DNA of 35,705 bases, taken from the NCBI GenBank assembly GCA_024687165.1, contig JAILEY010000080.1, positions 1-35,705 of the forward strand. Reading direction: 5' to 3'. This stretch comes from Treponema sp. GTDB lineage: Bacteria > Spirochaetota > Spirochaetia > Treponematales > Treponemataceae. The first letter of the stretch is position 1; every line of letters starts with the position of its first letter. The position numbers and the translations under genes were made by a program. Positions 6,993 through 14,789 of the stretch are shown here, one piece after another. The notes below the pieces were generated by a model. That model saw only the letters and a list, made by a program, of their open reading frames with translations, was not told the origin of the DNA and did not search any database.

Positions 6993-7775
6993 TTAAAACT
7001 CCCACTTAGCATCAAAGCCCAAAATCCGCTCGCACTGAACATTTTTAATCATGTTCATAAGATCAAGTCTGTGTTCTGTAAATTTTTCATCACAAGGTAC
7101 GGTTAGTGGCGTCTCGCGAATTTCTTCCACGCATTTTTTTATTTCTGGGGTAAGAATTGCGCGGGCAGGGGCAACGTAGTCGCTTCCAATTACAGGTCCA
7201 CGTTTTGAAAGATATTCATCAAAATCAAGTTCCTTTCCGTCTTTATCCTTGCCGAAATCAAATCCTTCTTCTGCAAAAGGAACAAATGCCATATCTGTCG
7301 TAAGTTCAGGCGAAGTTGTGGACATCTGTATTCCAAAAAGTCCGTTACCGTACGCCGCTTCGCGTCGTTTGCATGATAGGAAATTATTTAACTCGCCGCA
7401 TTCTGCGGCTTTCGCATCAAATGACAATTTAGAAATTACTTCATCAAAATTATTTTCATAAAGATTAAGCTGTTTCCAGGTGACATTTTCTTTTTCAGAT
7501 TTTACCCAGAGCGTATCTGTTAATGAAAGACAGTGGGTAAGGGCAATAAAACCGCTCTTTGTTTTGCCGCCGCACATTTCAAGAATTTTATTTACATGTG
7601 ATCGGTGCTTTGCCGAGCTTCTGTTGTCTACCCAAGTAGAAAGCGGATTGCACCAGAACGGCAGCGGATTATATTCCTTTACAATCTTGCAAAGCTCAAG
7701 TTCTCCTTCGCCTTCAATTATAAAGTCGCAGAGAGGAGTTTCTTTGTTTATGAGCGTGTAAATCAAACCCTGCAT
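6993..7775 (-). CDS. HipA-like protein lacking the kinase core (internal deletion)
   Basis: A 260-residue protein. Residues 1 to about 155 match the N-terminal domain of a HipA-related family I recall from Treponema and Lachnospiraceae: KHRSHVNKILEMCGG, then GFIALTHCLSLTDTLWVKSE, NLYENNFDEVISKLSFD and TTSPELTTD. In full-length members TSPELTTDG leads into a lysine-bearing ATP-binding kinase core. Here it jumps to MAFVPFAEEGFDFG and a tail with RGPVIGSDYVAPARA and HRLDLMNMI that resembles the C-terminal end of the same family. Roughly 150-200 residues are absent without loss of frame. The DNA junction is near 7285. No Shine-Dalgarno precedes the ATG. A kinase activity is very unlikely; the remaining domain may be inert or still bind partners. 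Confidence 0.6.
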   Translation of the reverse strand: MQGLIYTLINKETPLCDFIIEGEGELELCKIVKEYNPLPFWCNPLSTWVDNRSSAKHRSHVNKILEMCGGKTKSGFIALTHCLSLTDTLWVKSEKENVTWKQLNLYENNFDEVISKLSFDAKAAECGELNNFLSCKRREAAYGNGLFGIQMSTTSPELTTDMAFVPFAEEGFDFGKDKDGKELDFDEYLSKRGPVIGSDYVAPARAILTPEIKKCVEEIRETPLTVPCDEKFTEHRLDLMNMIKNVQCERILGFDAKWEF

Positions 7776-7991
7776 AGGAATAATTATGAATTAAAAAAGG
7801 AGGTCAGTCAACGCGGTTAGGAATAAAGAATGATGAATTAAAATCACATAATCGGATTTTTGATTATAACTCTGTTTACAAATTCTATGGTAGTAATTTA
7901 ATCTTTACTTAAAATCAAAAAAATCCTTGGCAGGAACACTCGGTAAATGAAAGTAGGTTGAAAAAAGTTGAGCTGTTTAATTAAAAACTTC

Positions 7992-8020
7992 TTGCGCAGA
8001 ACTTTTTTCTCTTATATCAT
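7992..8020 (+). promoter_or_regulatory. Predicted promoter of the flavoredoxin-rubredoxin gene
   Basis: TTGCGC at 7992-7997 and TATCAT at 8015-8020 with 17 bp between them. An AGGAG follows at 8029-8033, before ATG 8041. The -35 matches consensus in four of six positions. The rest of the 7776-8040 gap is AT-rich and shows nothing else I can name. Confidence 0.45.
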
Positions 8021-8040
8021 TTTAGTTCAGGAGTTTTCAT

Positions 8041-8664
8041 ATGGAAAATAAATCTTTTTATAATCTTTCTTATGGAGTTTTTGTTCTTGGTTCAAAAAGT
8101 GCTGAAAAAATCAATGCCTGTATAATTAATACCTGTTTTCAGGCTGCTGTTGCTCCGGTTCGTATAGCAATTTCATGTATCAATCAGAATCTTACCTGTC
8201 AGATGATTAAGGAGAGCGGGGTATTTTCGCTTTCTATCCTGGATAATTCTTCTACTTTTGAAACGATTTCACACTTCGGTTATCAAAGCGGCCGTGATAC
8301 AGATAAATTTAAAACTTTTGAATATGAACTTGATTCTAACGGCTGCCCATTTATTAAAAAACAGGTTTGTTCCGTTTTTGAATGCTCTGTAGTTTCTTCG
8401 CAAGATTTAGGAAGTCATACTATTTTTATTGCAGAAGTTACTGATGCCCACGTAATAAGTAAAAATCCTCCGCTTACATATGCTGAATATCAATCGAACA
8501 TAAAGCCTGAAAAAAGTACAGAAAATTCTTCATCCAGAAAAATCAAAGGCTGGAAGTGTAAAGTCTGCGGTTTCATTTTTGAAGGGGCAGAACTTCCTCC
8601 TGATTTTCAGTGTCCTCTTTGCGGTCATGGTGCAGAAGATTTTGAACCTGTTTTTGAGGATTAG
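8041..8664 (+). CDS. hrb: Flavin reductase-rubredoxin fusion (high-molecular-weight rubredoxin)
   Basis: A 207-residue cytoplasmic two-domain protein. Residues 1 to about 155 are a flavin-reductase-like FMN-binding split barrel (YNLSYGVFVLGS, INACIINTCFQAA, SCINQNLTCQMIKESGVFSL). After a polar linker, residues 167-205 form a rubredoxin with the iron ligands CKVCGF and CPLCGH and the GAELPPDFQCP signature. This is the architecture of Hrb proteins, which pass electrons from NAD(P)H to flavodiiron NO/O2 reductases or rubrerythrins. Rubrerythrin lies immediately downstream, so electron delivery to it is the natural guess. The gene is monocistronic or reads through the tRNA remnant. The symbol follows the family name; the flavin-domain assignment is by pattern. 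Confidence 0.85.
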   Translation: MENKSFYNLSYGVFVLGSKSAEKINACIINTCFQAAVAPVRIAISCINQNLTCQMIKESGVFSLSILDNSSTFETISHFGYQSGRDTDKFKTFEYELDSNGCPFIKKQVCSVFECSVVSSQDLGSHTIFIAEVTDAHVISKNPPLTYAEYQSNIKPEKSTENSSSRKIKGWKCKVCGFIFEGAELPPDFQCPLCGHGAEDFEPVFED

Positions 8665-8674
8665 CCTGGGGGAA

Positions 8675-8703
8675 TTGAAATTATGACTTTAACTTATTAT
8701 TAT
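8675..8703 (+). promoter_or_regulatory. Promoter of the decayed tRNA, possibly now serving rubrerythrin
   Basis: TTGAAA (8675-8680), a 17-bp spacer and TATTAT (8698-8703) form a good promoter whose start would fall near 8710, five bases before the tRNA-Gly 5' end. It begins immediately after the hrb stop. Because the tRNA is broken, transcription from here should run into the rubrerythrin gene at 8846. Confidence 0.6.
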
Positions 8704-8714
8704 TGAAAACAATT

Positions 8715-8776
8715 GCGGATGTCATATAACGGCTTATTATCTCAGCCTTCCAAGCTGATGACGAGGGTCTTCGAGT
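8715..8776 (+). pseudogene. Decayed tRNA-Gly (anticodon TCC), 3' third destroyed
   Basis: The 5' two-thirds of a tRNA is intact: acceptor strand GCGGATG (8715-8721), a 3-bp D-stem ATA/TAT with AACGG in the loop, and an anticodon stem TCAGC/GCTGA (8742-8746 with 8754-8758) around the loop CTTCCAA, giving TCC (Gly). It then reads GAGGG, two extra bases and a T-loop-like TTCGAGT (8770-8776). The expected 3' T-stem strand (CCCTC) and acceptor strand CATCCGC are not present; the following sequence does not pair. It cannot be charged as a tRNA. A functional tRNA-Gly(TCC) must exist elsewhere. Confidence 0.75.
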
Positions 8777-8845
8777 TGTAATATGGCACTGCGCAATTAG
8801 CTAAAATACCGTATTTTTTTTATAAGATTTTATCAGGAGGAAAAA

Positions 8846-9406
8846 ATGGGAAAATATACTGGAACTGAAACAGAGAAAAATTTGATGGCTGCATTTGCAG
8901 GTGAATCACAGGCCCGAAACAAATACATCTTTTTTTCGGAAGTAGCTGAAAAAGAGGGTAATGATAAGATTGCGGAGATTTTTAAGAAAACTGCAGGAAA
9001 CGAACAGCAGCATGCAAAAATGTGGCTCAAAGAACTTGAAGGAATTTCTGATTCTAATACAAATCTTTCAAATGCAGCAGATGGTGAAAATCATGAATGG
9101 ACTGATATGTACGAAGGTTTTGCCCTTACTGCAGAAAAAGAAGGATTTAAGGAACTTGCTGCAAAATTCCGTGCTGTAGCAAAGATTGAAAAACGTCATG
9201 AAGAGCGCTATCGTTCACTTTTAAAAGATGAAGATTCTAAGGCTCAGCTTGCAAACAGTTCAATAAAAGTCTGGGAATGCCTTAAATGTGGTCACATCGT
9301 AACAGGTCCTTCCGCTCCAGAATATTGCCCGACCTGCGGAGAATACAATCAGTACTTTGAAGTTCGGGATGATAATTATGATTTAATTCTTACCTGGGGA
9401 AGATAA
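8846..9406 (+). CDS. rbr: Rubrerythrin
   Basis: A 186-residue diiron peroxidase of anaerobes that reduces hydrogen peroxide in the cytoplasm. Residues 1 to about 140 are the ferritin-like four-helix domain, with metal-ligand Glu/His in [33 protein letters not shown] and [10 protein letters not shown]. Residues about 150-186 are a C-terminal rubredoxin with CLKCGH and CPTCGE. The length is typical. A strong AGGAGG stands 6 nt before the ATG. It follows the Hrb gene and the tRNA remnant, ends in a good terminator, and is the likely electron acceptor of an NAD(P)H-Hrb-Rbr chain. Confidence 0.95.
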   Translation: MGKYTGTETEKNLMAAFAGESQARNKYIFFSEVAEKEGNDKIAEIFKKTAGNEQQHAKMWLKELEGISDSNTNLSNAADGENHEWTDMYEGFALTAEKEGFKELAAKFRAVAKIEKRHEERYRSLLKDEDSKAQLANSSIKVWECLKCGHIVTGPSAPEYCPTCGEYNQYFEVRDDNYDLILTWGR

Positions 9407-9415
9407 GATTTAGAG

Positions 9416-9447
9416 AGCCACATGAAGCGATTTCGTGTGGCTTTTTT
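9416..9447 (+). terminator. Rho-independent terminator of rubrerythrin
   Basis: AGCCACA / TGTGGCT stem enclosing an AT-rich loop, followed by six T. It separates rbr from the rfb operon. Confidence 0.85.
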
Positions 9448-9467
9448 ATTATAACAAATCACCGCAA

Positions 9468-9496
9468 TAGAAAATTTTCTTTTATTCTGCTATAAT
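9468..9496 (+). promoter_or_regulatory. Promoter of rfbACB-manC, predicted to give a leaderless mRNA
   Basis: Perfect TATAAT at 9491-9496 with a TAGAAA -35 (4/6 matches) 17 bp upstream. Only 7 nt (TATTTTT) lie between the -10 and ATG 9504, and there is no Shine-Dalgarno. Transcription should begin at or next to the A of the start codon. Confidence 0.6.
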
Positions 9497-9503
9497 TATT
9501 TTT

Positions 9504-10376
9504 ATGAAAGGCATTATTTTAGCAGGCGGAAGCGGAACCCGCCTTTATCCGATTACAAAAGCTGTTTCTAAGCAGATTCTTCCGCTTTATGATAAGCCGA
9601 TGATTTATTATCCTCTGAGTGTTCTTATGCTTGCAGAAATTCGAGAAGTATTGATTATTTCAACTCCGCGTGATCTGCCGGTTTTTAAAGAGCTTTTTGG
9701 TGACGGTTCATGGCTTGGTATGCGTTTTGAATATGCTGTGCAGGAAAAGCCTCGTGGACTTGCAGATGCTTTCATCGTTGGTAAAGAGTTTATTGGTAAT
9801 GATAATGTTACTCTTGTTCTTGGTGATAATATTTTTTATGGTGATGCATTTGGAAAAGTTGTGTGCCAGTGCAGAAAATCTCTGGAAGAAAAAGGTGGCG
9901 GAAATATTTTTGGTTACTATGTAAAAGATCCGACTGCATACGGTGTTGTTGAGTTTGATCCTAATGGAAAGGTTCTTGGAATCGAGGAAAAACCTACAAA
10001 TCCAAAATCAAATTATGCTGTCCCTGGTCTTTATATGTATGATAATTCTGTTGTCCAGATTGCAGAAAATGTAAAACCAAGTGCACGTGGTGAAATTGAG
10101 ATTACAGAAATCAACAATGAATATTTAAGACAGGGCAAATTAAAGGTTAATCTTTTAGGACGTGGTATGGCTTGGCTTGATACAGGAACTTACGACGGTC
10201 TTCTTGAAGCAAGTAATTTTATTGCAACAATAGAAAAACGTCAGGGACTTTATGTTGCATGTCTTGAAGAAATTGCTTATTCAAATAAATGGATTACAAA
10301 AGATCAGTTGCTTGCACTTTCTGAAGGTTATAAAACAGATTATGGTGCTTATTTAAAACTTGTTGCAGAGCGCTAG
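9504..10376 (+). CDS. rfbA: Glucose-1-phosphate thymidylyltransferase
   Basis: A 290-residue nucleotidyltransferase forming dTDP-glucose from dTTP and glucose-1-phosphate, the entry step of dTDP-deoxysugar synthesis. The nucleotide-binding GGSGTRLYPIT sits at residues 8-18. KQ.LP.YDKPMIYYPLS follows, then the Q-K-P-R-G-LADAF loop, GDNIFYG, and EEKP with YDN further on. The length agrees with RmlA. It leads a tight operon: 5 nt to rfbC, 17 to rfbB, 29 to manC. No ribosome binding site is present, consistent with the -10 box lying 7 nt upstream. Confidence 0.95.
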   Translation: MKGIILAGGSGTRLYPITKAVSKQILPLYDKPMIYYPLSVLMLAEIREVLIISTPRDLPVFKELFGDGSWLGMRFEYAVQEKPRGLADAFIVGKEFIGNDNVTLVLGDNIFYGDAFGKVVCQCRKSLEEKGGGNIFGYYVKDPTAYGVVEFDPNGKVLGIEEKPTNPKSNYAVPGLYMYDNSVVQIAENVKPSARGEIEITEINNEYLRQGKLKVNLLGRGMAWLDTGTYDGLLEASNFIATIEKRQGLYVACLEEIAYSNKWITKDQLLALSEGYKTDYGAYLKLVAER

Positions 10377-10381
10377 TTCAT

Positions 10382-10987
10382 ATGAGTTTTATTTTTGATA
10401 AATGTTTTTCTGAAGACTGTGATGAATTCAAAGGTCTTTATCAGATTTTGCCTGAGTGTCACAAAGATGCTCGCGGATATTTTTTAGAAAGCTGGAATAA
10501 GAGAGATTTTAATGCAGCCGGTATAAATGCAGACTTTGTTCAGGATAATAAAAGTTCGTCTGTTAAAGGAGTTTTGCGCGGTCTTCATTTTCAAAAAAAT
10601 CATTCGCAGTCAAAACTTTTATGGACTGATTCAGGCACGATTTTTGATGTTGCAGTTGATTTGAGAAATGGCAGTGAAACTTTTGGAAAATATTTTAAAA
10701 TAATTTTAGACAGTTCAAAACATAACATGCTTTTTATTCCAAAAGGATTTGCACACGGCTTTCTTGTTTTAAGTGAAGCTGCTGATATTTATTACAAATG
10801 CACAGATTTCTACGACCCGAAAGGTGAAGGTGGAATCCTCTATAATGATCCTGTTTTAAACATAGACTGGAAATCAGTTTGTGCAGATTTTGATAATATC
10901 ATTCTCAGTGAAAAAGATAAAAATCATGATGCGTTTTGTGCAGATAAAAAATATTTTGATATAAACGGAAATTGGATTGGAGATTAA
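10382..10987 (+). CDS. rfbC: dTDP-4-dehydrorhamnose 3,5-epimerase
   Basis: A 201-residue cupin-fold epimerase acting on dTDP-4-keto-6-deoxyglucose. RGYFLESW and FVQDNKSSSVKGVLRGLHFQ are family hallmarks. His69 in RGLHFQ is the expected catalytic base, and DVAVDLR, F.PKGFAHGFLVLSE and the YYKCTDFYDP region follow. It is slightly longer than the common 180-190 residues because of extra C-terminal sequence. No clear Shine-Dalgarno is present; the ATG is 5 nt after the rfbA stop, so expression probably depends on coupling. Confidence 0.93.
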   Translation: MSFIFDKCFSEDCDEFKGLYQILPECHKDARGYFLESWNKRDFNAAGINADFVQDNKSSSVKGVLRGLHFQKNHSQSKLLWTDSGTIFDVAVDLRNGSETFGKYFKIILDSSKHNMLFIPKGFAHGFLVLSEAADIYYKCTDFYDPKGEGGILYNDPVLNIDWKSVCADFDNIILSEKDKNHDAFCADKKYFDINGNWIGD

Positions 10988-11004
10988 TCAGGAGATAGGA
11001 ATTT

Positions 11005-12120
11005 ATGAGACGACTTAAAAATATTCTTGTTACTGGCGGTGCGGGATTTATTGGCTGCAATTTTATTCATTATCTTTTTGGGCTTTCAAACAGCGGCACA
11101 GATCTTTTTGGTGATGCTGATTTTACAGGAAATGTTATCAATGTTGACAGCCTTACTTATGCAGGAAATCTTGAATCATTAAAAGATGTTGAAGAAAAAT
11201 TCGGCGGCAAAAGATATTTTTTTGAAAAAGTTGATATCTGCAATCGATCTGAAATTGAACGTATCTTCAAACAGTATGACATTGACACTGTAATTCACTT
11301 TGCAGCAGAAAGTCATGTTGACCGCTCAATTTTAGGACCTGAGGCTTTCATCAAGACCAATGTGACTGGAACTTTTACTCTTCTTGATGTTGCAAGAAAT
11401 TACTGGGGTATCTCACTTGATAATCAGCGTGATGATGTTTTATTCCATCATATTTCTACAGATGAAGTTTACGGCTCTTTGGGCGAAACCGGTTACTTTA
11501 CGGAAACAACTCCTTATGATCCGCGCTCTCCATACTCAAGTTCAAAGGCAAGTTCTGACCACATTGTAATGGCTTACTATCACACATACGGTCTTCCGGT
11601 AACTCTTTCAAACTGTACGAATAATTACGGGCCGTTCCAGTTCCCGGAAAAACTTTTGCCTTTAATGATTTCAAATATTCGTGACGGAAAAAATCTTCCT
11701 GTTTACGGAAAAGGCGACAATATCCGCGACTGGATTTATGTAGAAGATCATAATCGCGGCGTATGGGAAATCGTTAAAAAATCACCTGCAGGAGAGAAGT
11801 GGAATCTTGGCGGTGAAAATGAATGGCAGAATATAAAGCTTCTTAATGAAGTAATCAATTTAACTTCCAGGGAGCTTGGAAAAGATGCTGAAAAAGTCCG
11901 TGAGACAATTACTTATGTTAAAGACCGACCAGGCCACGACAAGCGCTATGCAATCGACTGCACAAAAGCAAAATCAAAACTCGGCTGGCAGCGTAAGATG
12001 ACTTTTGAACAGGGACTTCTTGCAACAATCCGCTGGTATTTAAATCATGAAGAATGGATTAAAAATATTCAGTCCGGTGATTATAAAAACTGGATCAGCA
12101 AAAATTACAGCGGCAGATAA
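11005..12120 (+). CDS. rfbB: dTDP-glucose 4,6-dehydratase
   Basis: A 371-residue extended SDR that makes dTDP-4-keto-6-deoxyglucose, the substrate of the rfbC product. NAD-binding GGAGFIGCNF lies near residues 11-20, FAAESHVDRSI in the middle, HISTDEVYG carries the catalytic Asp-Glu, and YSSSKASSDH contains the YxxxK pair. CTNNYGP.QFPEKLLPLMI, RDWIYVEDH and the late DRPGHDKRYAID motif are diagnostic of RmlB. A CAGGAGA stands before the ATG. The order A-C-B is less usual than B-A-C-D, and rfbD is not in the window. Confidence 0.95.
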   Translation: MRRLKNILVTGGAGFIGCNFIHYLFGLSNSGTDLFGDADFTGNVINVDSLTYAGNLESLKDVEEKFGGKRYFFEKVDICNRSEIERIFKQYDIDTVIHFAAESHVDRSILGPEAFIKTNVTGTFTLLDVARNYWGISLDNQRDDVLFHHISTDEVYGSLGETGYFTETTPYDPRSPYSSSKASSDHIVMAYYHTYGLPVTLSNCTNNYGPFQFPEKLLPLMISNIRDGKNLPVYGKGDNIRDWIYVEDHNRGVWEIVKKSPAGEKWNLGGENEWQNIKLLNEVINLTSRELGKDAEKVRETITYVKDRPGHDKRYAIDCTKAKSKLGWQRKMTFEQGLLATIRWYLNHEEWIKNIQSGDYKNWISKNYSGR

Positions 12121-12149
12121 TTTACTTTGATTTTTTAAAGGGGTATATA

Positions 12150-13196
12150 ATGACAATTATTCCAGTTATACTTTCAGGCGGGTCAGGAACAAGACTCTGG
12201 CCGATGAGCGTTTCAGAAAAACCAAAACAGTTCCTTCCTCTTGTTGGAAAAGAAACAATGATTCAGCAGACTTTACTTCGACTTGAAGGTCTTGAGACTG
12301 CAGATCCGATTGTAATCTGTAATCAGGCACACAGGTTTGTTGTTGCTCAGCAGATGCAGCAGATTGGAATGAATTCAGTAATCATGCTTGAGCCTCTTGC
12401 CCGAAACACAGCACCTGCAATTGCCTGCGGTGCATTTAAAGCTTTGGAAACTGATAAAGATGCCGTTATGGTTGTGCTTCCAAGTGATCATGTAATTAAA
12501 AATAAAGACGCATTTTGTAAAGCTGTAAAAGCAGCTGCAGAAGAAGCAATGAAGGGTAGCCTTGTAACTTTTGGTATTGTTCCGACGATGCCTCACACAG
12601 GTTACGGTTATGTTAAAGCCGGAAAAAGTAATGACAACATAGTTTTTGATCTTGAAAAATTTGTTGAAAAGCCTGATATTGAAACTGCAAAAAAATATCT
12701 TGCAGAAGGAACTTACAGCTGGAACAGCGGAATGTTTGTTTTTAAAGCACAGACTTTTATCGATGAATTGAAATCTTTTGAACCTGAGATGGCTGAACTT
12801 TCTTTTAAGGCTTTTGAAACTTCGGAAAAAGACAGCGACTTCATCAGAATTAACAAAGATTATTTTGAGCAGATTAAAGGTAACAGTATTGACTATGCCG
12901 TTATGGAAAAAACAAAGAAGGGTAAAATCATTAAGCTTGATGCAGGCTGGGATGATGTTGGTTCTTATTCTGCACTTTTTGAAATCAATGAAAAAGATTC
13001 AGACGGCAATGTAATTTATTCTTCTGAAAAAACTGCTTCTATTGATTCAAAATCGAACTATGTAAACACAAAAAAGAAAACTGCACTTATTGGTGTTGAA
13101 AATCTTGTTGTTGTAGAAACTGATGATGCACTTCTTGTATGTTCAATGGATAAATGCCAGGACGTAAAAAAAGCTGCAGCACTTCTTTCAAAATAA
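12150..13196 (+). CDS. manC: Mannose-1-phosphate guanylyltransferase (GTP-dependent)
   Basis: A 348-residue nucleotidyltransferase making GDP-mannose from GTP and mannose-1-phosphate. GGSGTRLWPMS at residues 10-20, EPLARNTAPAIA, VLPSDHVI, HTGYGYV and the FVEKP active-site lysine are all present, with NSGMFVF and DAGWDDVGSY further on. It is the short form, without the phosphomannose isomerase domain that makes bifunctional ManC proteins about 470 residues. An AAAGGGG precedes the ATG. GDP-mannose is the substrate of the Gmd encoded upstream, linking this operon to fucose synthesis. Confidence 0.93.
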   Translation: MTIIPVILSGGSGTRLWPMSVSEKPKQFLPLVGKETMIQQTLLRLEGLETADPIVICNQAHRFVVAQQMQQIGMNSVIMLEPLARNTAPAIACGAFKALETDKDAVMVVLPSDHVIKNKDAFCKAVKAAAEEAMKGSLVTFGIVPTMPHTGYGYVKAGKSNDNIVFDLEKFVEKPDIETAKKYLAEGTYSWNSGMFVFKAQTFIDELKSFEPEMAELSFKAFETSEKDSDFIRINKDYFEQIKGNSIDYAVMEKTKKGKIIKLDAGWDDVGSYSALFEINEKDSDGNVIYSSEKTASIDSKSNYVNTKKKTALIGVENLVVVETDDALLVCSMDKCQDVKKAAALLSK

Positions 13197-13230
13197 AAAA
13201 AAAGTCATGCCGATTTTTTTCAGCATGACT
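13194..13230 (-). terminator. Terminator between the convergent manC and PurF-like genes
   Basis: An 8-bp stem AGTCATGC (13203-13210) / GCATGACT (13223-13230). The long A-run to its left becomes a T-run on the minus strand, so it mainly ends the PurF-like transcript. It could weakly stop manC. Confidence 0.7.
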
Positions 13231-13240
13231 GATTAATATT

Positions 13241-14659
13241 TTATTCTTTACCGTTCCAGCAGTAAGTACAGAGTTTGCAGTGATCAAGTCCTGTACTGTT
13301 GAGCATATCATCAAGACGATGGAATCTTAATGTTGTAAAGTGAAGCTGCTTGCGGATTTCTTCAAGCATTTTTGCATACTCCGGTGTGTCAGGGTCGCAG
13401 TATTTTGCAAGAACTTCATTGCTCACGTTTTCACCTTCAAATTGTCTTACTATGCGGCGTGCTATAAGATCCATCTCACTTTTTGAGCGGCTGAAGTTAA
13501 GGTATTTGCATCCGAACATAATCGGAGGACATGCAGGGCGTACATGAACTTCTTTTGCTCCGCTTTCATAAAGGAAGTCTGTTGTTTCCCTCAGCTGTGT
13601 TCCGCGGACGATTGAATCATCAATCAAAAGAATACTTCTGTCTTTAATAAGCTGCTGAACTGGAATAAGCTTCATGTGTGCAATCAAGTTTCTCTGATTC
13701 TGATTTGTCGGCATGAATGAGCGTGGCCATGTCGGAGTGTACTTGATGAACGGACGTGTAAAAGGAATTCCGCTTTCGTTTGCGTAACCTACAGCATGTG
13801 CAGTTCCACTGTCTGGAACTCCTGCAACACAGTCAGGCTTGATGTTATTTTCAGCATCACGTTTTGCAAGATATGCTCCGCAGTTATATCTCATCTGTTC
13901 AACATTAACACCTTCGTAAGAGGCAGTAGGGTATCCGTAGTAAATCCACAGGAATGTACAAATCTTCATTTCTTTGCCGGGCTGCTGAAGAACTTCAACT
14001 TTATCCGAAGTAACAAAAACAATCTCCCCAGGTCCAAGTTCTTTATAATCTTTATAGCCGAGATTTATGTATGCGTGGCTTTCAAAACTCAAACAGAAGC
14101 CGTCATCTTTCTTTCCGATTACAAGCGGAGTGCGGCCGAATTTATCACGTGCACCATAAATTCCTTCTTTTGTCATTACCATCAAAGTCATTGAACCTTT
14201 GATTTTTTCCTGAACGTTTTTAATTCCTTCTACGATTGAATTTTTCTGATTGATAAGTGCAACGATAAGTTCAGTCTGATTGATTTCCCCGCCGCTCATT
14301 TCAAGAAAGTGCGTTTTTGAGCAGTCAAGAATATCCTGAACAAGTTCATCTTTATTTGTTACGATTCCTACAGTTGTAATTGCAAAAGAACCAAGGTGGC
14401 TGTTTACAAGAAGCGGCTGTGCTTCGTAATCAGAAATACATCCGATTCCGATTGTTCCGTGCATTTCATTTATGTCGCTGTCAAATTTAGTTCTGAATGG
14501 TGAGTTTGAAATATTGTGGATTGAACGTACAAAAGTTCCTTCGTCTGTTAAAACTGCAAGTCCGCCTCTGCGTGTTCCAAGATGGCTGTGATAGTCAACG
14601 CCAAAAAATAAATCCAAAGAAATGTCGCCTTTTCCGGCAGCACCAAAAATTCCGCCCAT
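13241..14659 (-). CDS. PurF-like amidophosphoribosyltransferase homologue lacking the catalytic cysteine
   Basis: A 472-residue protein with PurF architecture. It has an N-terminal Ntn glutamine-amidotransferase-like domain (YHSHLGTRRGGLAV, HNISNSPFRTKF, GIGCISD) and a C-terminal phosphoribosyltransferase domain. The latter has the PRPP loop SILLIDDSIVRGTQLRE and, near the end, CKLCTYCWNG. True PurF begins Met-Cys-Gly-Ile, the Cys becoming the N-terminal nucleophile; here the start reads MGGIFGAAGK. ATG 14657-14659 has an AGGGG about 10 nt upstream. An in-frame TTG 21 nt earlier would add a Cys, but not in the right place. From memory a family starting MGGFFG is annotated as PurF in Bacteroides-like anaerobes, so this may be a conserved paralogue that does not use glutamine. 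Its actual reaction is unknown. Confidence 0.8.
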   Translation of the reverse strand: MGGIFGAAGKGDISLDLFFGVDYHSHLGTRRGGLAVLTDEGTFVRSIHNISNSPFRTKFDSDINEMHGTIGIGCISDYEAQPLLVNSHLGSFAITTVGIVTNKDELVQDILDCSKTHFLEMSGGEINQTELIVALINQKNSIVEGIKNVQEKIKGSMTLMVMTKEGIYGARDKFGRTPLVIGKKDDGFCLSFESHAYINLGYKDYKELGPGEIVFVTSDKVEVLQQPGKEMKICTFLWIYYGYPTASYEGVNVEQMRYNCGAYLAKRDAENNIKPDCVAGVPDSGTAHAVGYANESGIPFTRPFIKYTPTWPRSFMPTNQNQRNLIAHMKLIPVQQLIKDRSILLIDDSIVRGTQLRETTDFLYESGAKEVHVRPACPPIMFGCKYLNFSRSKSEMDLIARRIVRQFEGENVSNEVLAKYCDPDTPEYAKMLEEIRKQLHFTTLRFHRLDDMLNSTGLDHCKLCTYCWNGKE

Positions 14660-14753
14660 ACAAATTACCCCTGCATGCAAAAATAAAAGATGCTAAATAC
14701 TATCATTTTTTGTTTAAAATGTCATCGAGGCTGAATTTGTTTTTTATGATTAA

Positions 14754-14782
14754 TTGATTGTAATTTTTTTTTCATATAAAAT
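14754..14782 (+). promoter_or_regulatory. Promoter of the P1-family peptidase, predicted leaderless
   Basis: TTGATT (14754-14759) and TAAAAT (14777-14782) 17 bp apart. Exactly 7 nt separate the -10 from ATG 14790, the same spacing as at rfbA, and no good Shine-Dalgarno fits in between. Confidence 0.6.
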
Positions 14783-14789
14783 CGGATTC

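Noticed and set aside
7249-7761. Plus-strand frames opposite the HipA-like gene
   Set aside because: The minus-strand reading matches a protein family; these do not.
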